This document shows positions 1 through 12,232 of a stretch of DNA of 12,232 bases, one piece after another. Source of the stretch: DASSJF01 sp035280345 (GTDB lineage Bacteria > Sysuimicrobiota > Sysuimicrobiia > Sysuimicrobiales > Segetimicrobiaceae); NCBI GenBank assembly GCA_035280345.1, contig DATEGA010000203.1:1-12232 (forward strand). Direction: 5' to 3'. The notes beneath the pieces are model-generated. The model saw nothing but the letters and a program-made list of their open reading frames with translations. It did no database searches and was not told the origin of the DNA. The position numbers were made by a program, and so were the translations under genes. Each line of letters opens with the position of its first letter. Position 1 is the first letter of the stretch.

Positions 1-416
1 GCCGCGGCCGGGCGCCACACTGCGAGGTTTCCGCGGCCGCGTATCTGCGGCGCAAGCCGCGTATTCTCGAAGACGGTGAGGGCCGGAAACACGCGCGCCG
101 TCTGAAAGCTGCGGCCGAGGCCGGCCTGCGCCCGCCTGGACGGCGGCCAGCCGGTCACGTCGAGGCCGTCCAGCGCGATGGTCCCGGCGGTCGGCCGATG
201 GAGTCCCGAGAGTAAATTGAAGAGCGTGGTCTTCCCGGCCCCGTTCGGGCCGATCAGCGTGACGAACTCGCCGCGGCGGATATCGAGCGAGACATCCTCG
301 ACGATGACGGCGCCCCCGATGTGAAGGGACAGGCGCGCGGTGCGAATCGCCGGGGGAGCGTCTACGCCGCCACGTACGGGCTCCCCGCGGCGATCTCCGG
401 AAAGGATCTGGCTCAG
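1..416 (-). CDS. ABC transporter ATP-binding protein, LivG-like (partial, 3' end outside window)
   Basis: This is the N-terminal part (about 138 residues) of an ABC ATPase that would energise import by a branched-chain amino acid (HAAT/Liv-type) transporter on the cytoplasmic face of the membrane. The translation shows a first beta strand with GGAVIVEDVSL, then Walker A GPNGAGKTT (about residues 56-64), FNLLSG, and the Q-loop region GLGRSFQTARVFPALTVFEN with Q at about 105. The GRSFQ...F..LTV.EN pattern is typical of LivG rather than LivF. The signature motif and Walker B lie beyond the edge. The gene directly follows the binding protein. No ATG, GTG or TTG occurs in frame between the upstream gene and Walker A, nor for about 200 nt further upstream. 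The coordinate given uses a CTG codon (416-414) that overlaps the upstream TGA, and is uncertain. Family assignment is confident, the start is not. Confidence 0.85.
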   Translation of the reverse strand, partial: MSQILSGDRRGEPVRGGVDAPPAIRTARLSLHIGGAVIVEDVSLDIRRGEFVTLIGPNGAGKTTLFNLLSGLHRPTAGTIALDGLDVTGWPPSRRAQAGLGRSFQTARVFPALTVFENTRLAPQIRGRGNLAVWRPAA

Positions 417-1612
417 GGTTTGAACGGGGTGACGGGCGGCGCGACGTCCACGGGCGCTATCGCCTTCACGATCTGCGGCTCGTAGGAGCCTCCCGACGCC
501 ACGAGCTTGACCTGGAACATCGGCTGGAGCATCGCGTGGTCGCCGGCGCGCACGATCTGCTGGCCCTTGGGCGCGAGGAACGTCCAGTTCTCGAGCGCGC
601 GGATCATCTTGTCCACATCGTCGCCGTCCGCGATCTGGACGGCGTGCACGATCATCTGGGCCGCGACGAATCCATCCGGATCGAAGAGGTCGGGGACCTT
701 CCCCTGCGCCTTCAGCGCTTGGATGAGATAGTCGTTGGCGCGGTTGTGGGGCGCCTGGTAGACGTAGTGCGAGAGGAAGCCGATCCTCGACGCGACCGGG
801 CCGAAGGTCGCGTAGCTCGACCGCTGATCGAGTCCCGTCACGACGGAGATGCCGCCGAAGACGCCCTGCTGGTCGAGTGCCTGCCACATCGCGGGCGCCG
901 TCGCCCCCGCCCATGCCACAAACAGCAGATCGGGCTTGGCTTGCTTGGCCTGCAGCGCAAACGGCGTGAAATCGGTCGCGTTGAGGGGCACGAGAATCTG
1001 GCTCACCTCGGCGCCGGACCGTCCGAGGACGTTCCGGACGGCCGCGACGTTGGCCTGCCCGAACGCGTAGTCCTGCGCGAAGACGATGACCTTCTTGCCG
1101 CTCTCGCTTCCGATGAACGACCGCGCGGCGAGAATGTCCTGGTAGGTTTGGCGTCCTGAGCGGAAGGTGTAGCGGTTGACGCCCGTAATCGCGTCGGCGG
1201 CCGCCGGTCCCGAGATCAGCAGCACACGGTTCTGCGCGGCGAGCGGCGCGACCTGGAGCCCGACCGCGGAACTCGTTGGACCCGCGAGCACGTGCAGGCC
1301 CTGGCCGATCAGATCCTTCGCGGCGGAGACGGCCTTCGCCGGGTCGCCCGCGTCGTCGTCCCAGGCAACGTCGATTTTGTGGCCGGCGATCGCCCCGGTC
1401 CTATTCGTGGCGTAGGCGAGGCCGGCCTGGAAGCCCTCGCGGAACTGCGCGCCGTAGCTCGCCAGGGGGCCGGTCGCCGAGTAGATCATGCCGACCCTCA
1501 CCGCCGGTTTGGCGCCTTGACCGGCGGCGCGCATCGCCGGTACAAGAGTCATCGACGCGACGGCGGCGGCGGCGAGGCAGAAGACGAGCCGGCGTGCGAA
1601 GCGAATCGGCAT
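413..1612 (-). CDS. ABC transporter substrate-binding protein, LivK/Peripla_BP_6 type
   Basis: A 399-residue extracytoplasmic solute-binding protein that would capture an amino acid or similar small ligand and deliver it to a Liv-type ABC importer. The ATG at 1612 is preferred over an upstream in-frame start at 1699 because it has a purine-rich GGGGGA about 5 nt upstream and opens directly into a Sec signal peptide: basic RFARR, hydrophobic LVFCLAAAAVASMTLVPAM, then mature sequence from about residue 30. The upstream 29 residues are Arg-rich and look non-coding. Family hallmarks are VRVGMIYSATGPLASYGAQF at about 38-57, the WDDDAGDPAKAV segment, HVLAGPTSSAV at about 107-117, and ISGPAAAD at about 133-140. 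There is no proper lipobox (LVFC has Phe before Cys). The ATPase gene follows at once, and membrane subunits presumably lie outside the window. The ligand cannot be read from the sequence. Confidence 0.9.
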   Translation of the reverse strand: MPIRFARRLVFCLAAAAVASMTLVPAMRAAGQGAKPAVRVGMIYSATGPLASYGAQFREGFQAGLAYATNRTGAIAGHKIDVAWDDDAGDPAKAVSAAKDLIGQGLHVLAGPTSSAVGLQVAPLAAQNRVLLISGPAAADAITGVNRYTFRSGRQTYQDILAARSFIGSESGKKVIVFAQDYAFGQANVAAVRNVLGRSGAEVSQILVPLNATDFTPFALQAKQAKPDLLFVAWAGATAPAMWQALDQQGVFGGISVVTGLDQRSSYATFGPVASRIGFLSHYVYQAPHNRANDYLIQALKAQGKVPDLFDPDGFVAAQMIVHAVQIADGDDVDKMIRALENWTFLAPKGQQIVRAGDHAMLQPMFQVKLVASGGSYEPQIVKAIAPVDVAPPVTPFKP

Positions 1613-1801
1613 GTTGGTCCCCCTATCCCCTCCATGCGTGCGGGCGTTGGTTCTCAACGGCCGCGGCGGTCTCCTGGCACGTCGGGCACTGAGCGCCACG
1701 ATCGCACGGGCGCCGGGTCGCGGAGTAGCCCGTCGCCGGCTCCAAACGCCGCGGGCCCTCCGTCGGGAGGGCCCGCGATATTGCGTCCGAGAGGGGCGGT
1801 C
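1613..1801. other. Intergenic gap between rpoC and the ABC transporter genes
   Basis: A 189-nt gap that contains the hairpin at 1751-1776 near rpoC and the ribosome binding site of the binding-protein gene (about 1619-1632, purine-rich). I see no convincing -35/-10 pair for the transporter on the minus strand. TTGAGA at about 1656-1651 has no matching -10 at normal spacing. The transporter may use a non-housekeeping promoter or one too diverged to recognise. Confidence 0.6.
1751..1776 (-). terminator. Probable terminator hairpin after rpoC
   Basis: A perfect 10-bp inverted repeat (GCGGGCCCTC / GAGGGCCCGC) separated by 6 nt, whose outer loop pair C-G can extend it to 11 bp with a tetraloop. 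It begins 25 nt after the rpoC stop codon. The downstream strand reads GGCGTTTGG, so only a short T stretch follows and termination may be weak or Rho-assisted. Position and stem strength make it the natural end of the rpoBC transcript. Confidence 0.65.
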
Positions 1802-8892
<7,091 letters not shown>

Positions 8893-8901
8893 GCTGTTCG
8901 C

Positions 8902-8906
8902 CTCCG
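8902..8906 (-). promoter_or_regulatory. Ribosome binding site deciding the rpoB GTG start
   Basis: The minus strand reads GGAGG followed by 8 nt and GTG. This consensus Shine-Dalgarno sequence supports the GTG at 8892, and therefore the long N-terminal extension, over the internal ATG codons at 8808 and 8724. Confidence 0.8.
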
Positions 8907-8932
8907 TGGTGTACGTGGCAGAAAGCCGTGAA

Positions 8933-8962
8933 CGGACGCGGGCAAGCGTCGCCCCGCGTCCG
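8933..8962 (-). other. Hairpin in the rpoB 5' leader
   Basis: A perfect 10-bp inverted repeat (CGGACGCGGG / CCCGCGTCCG) with a 10-nt loop lies between the rpoB promoter and its ribosome binding site, 26 nt upstream of GGAGG. No T-run follows on the minus strand, so it is not a canonical intrinsic terminator. It could be a processing site, an mRNA-stabilising structure or part of an attenuator. The structure is seen directly, its role is unknown. Confidence 0.5.
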
Positions 8963-9023
8963 GACGGCTGACTGGGACCCTCAGCACAATGACAGTAGAT
9001 TGCGGCATTGAGGAGTAAACTAC

Positions 9024-9052
9024 ATTATACTGACGGCCGCAAACGGCGTCAA
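9024..9052 (-). promoter_or_regulatory. Housekeeping sigma promoter for rpoBC
   Basis: On the minus strand the -35 box TTGACG (9052-9047) and -10 box TATAAT (9029-9024) are separated by exactly 17 nt. The -10 is a perfect consensus and the -35 has five of six matches. In such a GC-rich sequence this is very unlikely to be accidental. Initiation would fall near 9017, leaving an rpoB leader of about 125 nt. rpoBC can thus be expressed independently of rplJL. Confidence 0.88.
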
Positions 9053-9092
9053 GGGACACTACGCCGGTGTCGGGAAAGCGGGTGTCCCGCGG

Positions 9093-9114
9093 GCCGTCCC
9101 GTCCTGCGGGCGGC
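9093..9114 (-). other. Hairpin shortly after rplL, possible attenuator
   Basis: Minus-strand GCCGCCCG and CGGGACGGC pair as an 8-bp stem with one bulged base and a 5-nt loop, 22 nt after the rplL stop. There is no T-run, so at most it would be a weak or factor-dependent terminator that lowers readthrough from rplJL into rpoB. In such GC-rich DNA, stems of this size can occur by chance. Confidence 0.35.
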
Positions 9115-9136
9115 GTCCTCAATACCCTCGCGGCGG

Positions 9137-9532
9137 CTACTTGACCTCGACCGTGGCGCCAACCTCGGAGAGCTTGGTCTTGATCGTCTCGGCTTCTTGC
9201 TTGGAGACCTTTTCCTTGACCGGCTTGGGCGCCCCGTCGACCAGATCCTTAGCTTCCTTGAGGCCGAGGCCGGTCAGCTCGCGGACGACTTTGATGACCT
9301 GAATCTTCTTGTCGCCGATCGCGGTCAGAACGGCGTCGAACTCCGTCTGTTCCTCCGTCGCCGCGGGCGCGCCGCCGGCCGCAGCGCCGCCCGCCGGAGC
9401 CATCGCCATCATCGGCGCCGCTGCGCTGACCCCAAACTTCTCCTCGAGCGCTTTGACCAGTTTCGACAGATCGAGGGCCGACAGGTTCCCGATCTCGTCA
9501 ACGATCTTGTCCACTGTCGCTTGCTCCGCCAT
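9137..9532 (-). CDS. rplL: 50S ribosomal protein L7/L12
   Basis: A 131-residue stalk protein, present in several copies per ribosome as dimers on L10, which recruits and stimulates the translational GTPases. The N-terminal dimerisation/L10-binding domain is at 1-35 (VDKIVDEIGNLSALDLSKLVKALEEKFGV), an Ala/Gly/Pro/Met hinge at about 36-60, and the globular factor-binding domain from about 63, with the hallmark ELTGLGLKEAKDLVDGAPK at 85-103. The ATG at 9532 is chosen over the in-frame ATG two codons upstream (9538) because AGGAGG then has an 8-nt rather than 2-nt spacing. It lies 64 nt after rplJ and is almost certainly co-transcribed with it. Confidence 0.98.
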   Translation of the reverse strand: MAEQATVDKIVDEIGNLSALDLSKLVKALEEKFGVSAAAPMMAMAPAGGAAAGGAPAATEEQTEFDAVLTAIGDKKIQVIKVVRELTGLGLKEAKDLVDGAPKPVKEKVSKQEAETIKTKLSEVGATVEVK

Positions 9533-9564
9533 GCTCATCCCCTCCTGGGACCTGCTGCCTCGTT

Positions 9565-9575
9565 CTGTCTACGGC
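9565..9575 (-). repeat. 11-nt copy of the L10-leader motif in the rplJ-rplL gap
   Basis: GCCGTAGACAG on the minus strand, in the 64-nt gap between rplJ and rplL, exactly repeats the 11 nt at 10479-10469 in the conserved part of the L10 leader. CCGAGG occurs about 10 nt before it, an element that also forms part of the leader motif but in the opposite order. A flanking stem is not convincing. It may be a second contact site for the L10-L12 complex or chance. Confidence 0.35.
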
Positions 9576-9596
9576 TCGGTGCGCCTCGGTACCGCG

Positions 9597-10325
9597 TTAC
9601 GTCGTGGGCTTGGAGTCTGCCGGCACTTCGGCTGCGGGCGCGGCGGCCGGTTCGGCCGGGGCCGCCTCCAGCGCGGGTGCCGTTTCCTGCGCGGCAGCCG
9701 GCTCGGCCGACTGGGAACCCGCATCGGCGGCCGGCGCTTCGGTGTCGCTTGCGCCGGGCGCCGTCTCGTCCGCCCTAGCGGGCGTGGCCGGGACAGGCGC
9801 CTCGGCCTCGCGCTTCTTGCGGATGGCGTCGAGTGCCGTGACGAGTCCGCGCGGCGCCGCGCTCAGCACCATCACCAACAAGAACAGCGGACCCTGCACC
9901 GCGCCGACCACGCGGGCGAGCAGCTCCGGCTTGCTGGGCAGCGTCGCAAGCGCCTGAACGCCGGCAGCGTCCAGCGCGTGGCCGTCGACCACGCCGCCCT
10001 TGATCTCGAGCTTGCGGAACTGCCGGATGAAGTCTTGGAGCAGCCGGGCGGGTATCCCCGGATCGTCCTTCCCGAACACCACGGCCGTCGGCCCGCTGAG
10101 GTGCGGGTCGAGTCCCCGGACGCCGACCTTGGCGGCCGCCCGGCTCAGCAGCGTATTCTTGGCGACGCGGTACTCAAGGGACGCGCCGCGCAGCTTCCCC
10201 CGCAGCGTCCCGATCTCGCCGACCGTGAGCCCCCGGTAATCTGTCAGGATGACGATCGTGGAGCTCCGGAGGCGCTCTTCGAGCGCTTCCACTTCGGCGA
10301 CTTTATCCGGTCTTGGCTCGGCCAT
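9597..10325 (-). CDS. rplJ: 50S ribosomal protein L10, with long C-terminal tail
   Basis: A 242-residue L10, which anchors L12 dimers to 23S rRNA and, as the L10-L12 complex, usually represses its own operon. The core (residues 1 to about 173) shows VILTDYRGLTVGE at 25-37, LEYRVAKNTLLSRA at 50-63, LSGPTAVVFGKDDP at 76-89, GGVVDG at 110-115, the LATLPSKPELLARVVG segment at 126-141, and an L12-binding helix ending ALDAIRKKREAE. It then continues for about 69 residues of Ala, Pro, Glu and Asp with no predicted fold, whereas ordinary L10 is about 165-175 residues. The ATG at 10325 has GGAGG 8 nt upstream. An alternative TTG 18 codons earlier lies in the terminator T-run and lacks a ribosome binding site. 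rplL follows in the same unit. Confidence 0.97.
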   Translation of the reverse strand: MAEPRPDKVAEVEALEERLRSSTIVILTDYRGLTVGEIGTLRGKLRGASLEYRVAKNTLLSRAAAKVGVRGLDPHLSGPTAVVFGKDDPGIPARLLQDFIRQFRKLEIKGGVVDGHALDAAGVQALATLPSKPELLARVVGAVQGPLFLLVMVLSAAPRGLVTALDAIRKKREAEAPVPATPARADETAPGASDTEAPAADAGSQSAEPAAAQETAPALEAAPAEPAAAPAAEVPADSKPTT

Positions 10326-10372
10326 CCGAACTGCCTCCGACGCTGGTGCCTTAGGGTGCGCCGCTGACGACG

Positions 10373-10409
10373 CAAACAAAAGAGACCCCCCGCAGACAGA
10401 TGGAGTCTC
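10373..10409 (-). terminator. Intrinsic terminator inside the L10 leader
   Basis: On the minus strand GAGACTCC (10409-10402) pairs with GGGGTCTC (10389-10382) through one G-U pair, with a 12-nt loop, followed directly by TTTTGTTTG. It sits between the L10-leader motif and the rplJ ribosome binding site, where the family's regulatory terminator is expected. A competing short hairpin (TCCTC / GAGGG, about 10422-10409) touches its upstream arm, though I cannot define the antiterminator with certainty. Confidence 0.82.
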
Positions 10410-10494
10410 CCTCGGTGAGGACCCTCGGCGGGCGGTCTCAGGACCTTTAGGCGGACAGGCCGCACCCGCTGTCTACGGCGCTATGCAATTGACC
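10373..10494 (-). ncRNA. Ribosomal protein L10 leader RNA
   Basis: A cis-regulatory leader of rplJL. It carries the two conserved strands of the L10-leader kink-turn: CCGTAGACAGCGGGTGC at 10478-10462 and CCGCCCGCCGAGGGT at 10435-10421. GCGGG pairs with CCCGC, leaving the AGACA and CGA bases in the asymmetric loop bound by the L10-L12 complex in known members. A terminator with a T-run follows. By analogy with the characterised family, excess L10-L12 binds here and favours termination before rplJ. The 5' end is estimated from the promoter at 10501-10529. Motif recognition is direct, the feedback mechanism is by family. Confidence 0.9.
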
Positions 10495-10518
10495 CGGCCT
10501 ATCCTAACATCGGCCGGG
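10493..10518. repeat. Palindrome flanking the rplJ -10 box
   Basis: CCCGGCC at 10493-10499 and GGCCGGG at 10512-10518 form a perfect 7-bp inverted repeat whose 12-nt centre contains the -10 hexamer of the rplJL promoter. It could be a repressor or activator site, or a chance GC palindrome. No known regulator is recognised. Confidence 0.35.
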
Positions 10519-10529
10519 ACGGGCGTCAA
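10501..10529 (-). promoter_or_regulatory. Housekeeping sigma promoter for rplJL
   Basis: The minus strand has -35 TTGACG (10529-10524), a 17-nt spacer and -10 TAGGAT (10506-10501), placed just after the rplA stop. The -35 region shares TTGACGCC with the rpoB promoter. Predicted initiation near 10494 puts the whole L10-leader motif in the transcript, which independently supports the call. Confidence 0.8.
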
Positions 10530-10535
10530 CCAGTC

Positions 10536-11243
10536 CTAAGCCGGGACCGGTGCCTGGGCCTTGTTCGGGTCGATCTTAACGCCGGGGCCCATCGTCGAAC
10601 TGAGCGAGATACTCTTGAGGTACTGGCCTTTGGCCGACGACGGCTTCGCCCGGACCACGGCGTTGATGAGGGTGTCGAAGTTCTCCGCCAGCGCCTGCTC
10701 GGTGAACGACGCTTTGCCGATCGCGGTGTGGATGATGCCGGCCTTGTCTACGCGATACTCGATCTTGCCGCCCTTCGTCTCGCGGACCGCCCGGCCGATG
10801 TCGAAGGTCACGGTGCCGGCCTTCGGATTCGGCATCAGGCCGCGCGGGCCGAGCACCCGGCCGAGCCGGCCGACGACGTTCATCACATCCGGCGCCGCGA
10901 TTGCGACGTCGAAGTCGAACCAGCCGCCCTGCACCTTTTCGACGAACTCCTCGAGTCCGGCGAAGTCCGCGCCGGCCTCCTGCGCTTCCTTGACCTTGTC
11001 ACCCTTCACGAAGACCAGCACGCGGACGCTCTTGCCGGTGCCGTGCGGCAGTACGACCGTCCCGCGAACCTGCTGGTCGGCCTGCTTCGGGTCGATGCCG
11101 AGCCGGATGTGCGCCTCCACCGTCTCGTCGAACTTCGCGCGGGGCACCTGCTTCAAGGCCGCCACCGCGGCCTGCGGCTCGTAGAGCTTCTCCGGATCGA
11201 TCTGTTTGAGTGCGTCGCGGTACCGCTTTCCGTGCTGTGCCAT
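10536..11243 (-). CDS. rplA: 50S ribosomal protein L1
   Basis: A 235-residue L1, the protein of the mobile L1 stalk near the ribosomal E site, which in many bacteria also represses translation of the rplKA transcript. The L1 signature is clear: GRLGRVLGPRGLMPNPKAGT at about residues 126-145. It is preceded by the domain II block GTGKSVRVLVFVKGDK at 68-83 and followed by GGKIEYRVDKAGIIHTAIGKASF, with an LKSISLSSTMGPGVKID C-terminal strand returning to domain I. Length is normal for the family. The ATG at 11243 has AGGAGG 8 nt upstream. It lies 57 nt after rplK, and the rplJL promoter starts within 10 nt of its stop. Confidence 0.98.
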   Translation of the reverse strand: MAQHGKRYRDALKQIDPEKLYEPQAAVAALKQVPRAKFDETVEAHIRLGIDPKQADQQVRGTVVLPHGTGKSVRVLVFVKGDKVKEAQEAGADFAGLEEFVEKVQGGWFDFDVAIAAPDVMNVVGRLGRVLGPRGLMPNPKAGTVTFDIGRAVRETKGGKIEYRVDKAGIIHTAIGKASFTEQALAENFDTLINAVVRAKPSSAKGQYLKSISLSSTMGPGVKIDPNKAQAPVPA

Positions 11244-11259
11244 TGCCGTTCCCTCCTGT

Positions 11260-11299
11260 GGTCCCGACGGACCGTTAGAGTCCTCCCACAGCCGGTGGG
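11260..11299 (-). other. Two small hairpins in the rplK-rplA gap
   Basis: The 57-nt gap contains CCCAC/GTGGG with a 5-nt loop (11299-11285) and GGTCC/GGACC with a 4-nt loop (11273-11260). The second ends just before the rplA ribosome binding site. They could influence rplA translation or mRNA stability. I cannot match them to a known L1-binding element, and stems of 5 bp are weak evidence. Confidence 0.3.
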
Positions 11300-11300
11300 C

Positions 11301-11720
11301 CTAAGCGACCTCGATGCCCATGCTGCGCGCCGTGCCCTCGATCATCCGCATCGCGGCCTCGATGTCCCGTGCGTTGAGGTCCGGCATCTTCGTCTCGGCG
11401 ATCTCGCGGATCTGCTGCCGCGTCACTTTGCCGACCTTCTTCTTGTTCGGCTCTCCGGATGCCGTCTCGAGACCGGCGGCCTTCTTGAGCAGCACCGACG
11501 CCGGCGGCGTTTTGGTGACGAACGTAAACGTCCGGTCGGCGTAGATCGTGATCTCCACCGGCACGATCGTCCCGGCCTGCCGAGCCGTCTTCTCGTTGTA
11601 CGACTTGCAGAACTCCATAATGTTGACGCCGTGCTGACCGAGCGCGGGCCCGACGGGCGGCGCCGGCGTGGCCTTGCCGGCCGGAATCTGCAGCTTGACG
11701 ATCGCGACGACTTTCTTCAT
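11301..11720 (-). CDS. rplK: 50S ribosomal protein L11
   Basis: A 139-residue L11, which forms the GTPase-associated region with 23S rRNA and is the target region of thiostrepton-class drugs. It also takes part in RelA-type stringent signalling in bacteria that have it. The N-terminal domain shows VKLQIPAGKATPAPPVGPAL at 8-27 and LGQHGVNIMEFCKSYNEKT at 27-45, and the RNA-binding C-terminal domain has GKVTRQQIREIAETKMPDLN and the closing MRMIEGTARSMGIEV. Length is typical. The ATG at 11720 has GGGAGG about 4 nt upstream. Only 28 nt separate it from nusG, so it is co-transcribed. No promoter is visible in that gap. Confidence 0.98.
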   Translation of the reverse strand: MKKVVAIVKLQIPAGKATPAPPVGPALGQHGVNIMEFCKSYNEKTARQAGTIVPVEITIYADRTFTFVTKTPPASVLLKKAAGLETASGEPNKKKVGKVTRQQIREIAETKMPDLNARDIEAAMRMIEGTARSMGIEVA

Positions 11721-11748
11721 GGGGCCTCCCTGCGAGCGGCCTGCGCCG

Positions 11749-12232
11749 TCAGATCTTCTCGACCTGCGCGAAGTCGAGCTCGACCGGTGTCTCCCGGCCG
11801 AAGATCGACACGAGCACGCGCACCTTTTCCTTCTCCGGCAAGATCTCGTCGACCACGCCGCTGAAATCCATGAACGGTCCCGAATTGATGCGGACCGCCG
11901 AACCCTTCTGGTAGGTGATGCGGAACTTCGGCGTCTCGTCCCCGAGCTGCTTGAGGATCGCCTTCACCTCGCGGTCCTGCAGCGGCAGCGGCTTGGCGCC
12001 CGAGCCGACGAATCCCGTGACGCCCGGCGTGTTGCGCACGACGTACCAGGAATCGTCGTCCATGATCATCTCGACGAGCACGTAGCCGGGGAACACCTTC
12101 TTCTTGGCGATCCGCCGCTTGCCGTCTTTGATCTCGATCTCGTCCTCGGTGGGCACCAGAATCCGGAAGATCTTGTCGGCTTGGCCCATCGACGCGATCC
12201 GCCGCTCCAGGTTCGTGCGGACCTTGTTTTCG
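11749..12232 (-). CDS. nusG: Transcription termination/antitermination factor NusG (partial, 5' end outside window)
   Basis: NusG binds the RNA polymerase clamp, modulates pausing and links transcription to Rho or the ribosome. The 161 residues present begin ENKVRTNLERRIASMG and continue through the NGN domain (KKVFPGYVLVEM, WYVVRNTPGVTGFVG) to the KOW domain (KGSAVRINSGPFMDFSGVV...VSIFGRETPVELDFAQVEKI). The family is about 175-180 residues, so only the first 15-20 are missing. An internal ATG at 12189 is not the start, because conserved NusG sequence continues in frame upstream to the window edge. Its position before rplK is the standard bacterial arrangement, normally preceded by secE. Confidence 0.97.
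   Translation of the reverse strand, partial: ENKVRTNLERRIASMGQADKIFRILVPTEDEIEIKDGKRRIAKKKVFPGYVLVEMIMDDDSWYVVRNTPGVTGFVGSGAKPLPLQDREVKAILKQLGDETPKFRITYQKGSAVRINSGPFMDFSGVVDEILPEKEKVRVLVSIFGRETPVELDFAQVEKI

Noticed and set aside
1613..1699. 29-residue N-terminal extension of the binding protein from the start at 1699
   Set aside because: Arg-rich and placed before a complete Sec signal peptide. The ATG at 1612 has the better ribosome binding site.
9533..9538. ATG at 9538 as the rplL start
   Set aside because: Only 2 nt from AGGAGG, too close. The ATG at 9532 has 8-nt spacing.
10326..10379. Upstream TTG start for rplJ
   Set aside because: It would begin in the terminator T-run without a Shine-Dalgarno sequence. 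ATG 10325 has GGAGG at ideal spacing and matches the usual L10 N terminus.
11749..12189. nusG starting at the internal ATG 12189
   Set aside because: Conserved NusG residues (ENKVRTNLERRI) continue in frame to the window edge, so the gene is truncated by the window.

Overview
This window is a high-GC bacterial chromosome segment with every supported gene on the minus strand. Read in the direction of transcription (high to low coordinate) the order is nusG (5' end outside the window), rplK, rplA, an L10-type RNA leader, rplJ, rplL, rpoB, rpoC, then an unrelated ABC importer: a periplasmic amino-acid-type binding protein followed by an ATPase that runs off the low-coordinate edge. This is the conserved bacterial nusG-rplKAJL-rpoBC cluster, which encodes transcription elongation factor NusG, the L11/L1/L10/L12 stalk-region ribosomal proteins, and the two catalytic subunits of RNA polymerase.

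Three regulatory layers are readable. (1) A promoter, TTGACG-17 nt-TAGGAT, lies just after rplA. It feeds a leader carrying the L10-leader motifs (CCGTAGACAGCGGGTGC and CCCGCCGAGGG on the RNA strand) and an intrinsic terminator ending in TTTTGTTTG, so rplJL is probably under L10-L12 feedback by premature termination. (2) A near-perfect housekeeping promoter, TTGACG-17 nt-TATAAT, lies in the rplL-rpoB gap and drives rpoBC through a leader of about 125 nt with a 10-bp hairpin. (3) A strong GC hairpin 25 nt after rpoC separates the cluster from the transporter genes.

Organism: high GC, compact beta and beta' subunits without the large proteobacterial insertions (no trigger-loop insert in RpoC), a Gram-positive-style L10 leader and strong GGAGG ribosome binding sites suggest a deep-branching Terrabacteria-type lineage (Firmicutes-related, Actinobacteria-related or an uncultured phylum). 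I cannot name the phylum from the sequence alone. The usual rpsL-rpsG-fusA operon does not follow rpoC.

I found no hidden defence system, mobile element, CRISPR array, tRNA or rRNA. The unusual points are a basic extension of about 100 residues at the RpoB N terminus with an AT-hook-like RGRPR motif, a disordered Ala/Pro/Glu tail of about 69 residues on L10, an 11-nt copy of the L10-leader motif in front of rplL, a palindrome flanking the rplJ -10 box, and an ABC ATPase gene with no standard start codon.
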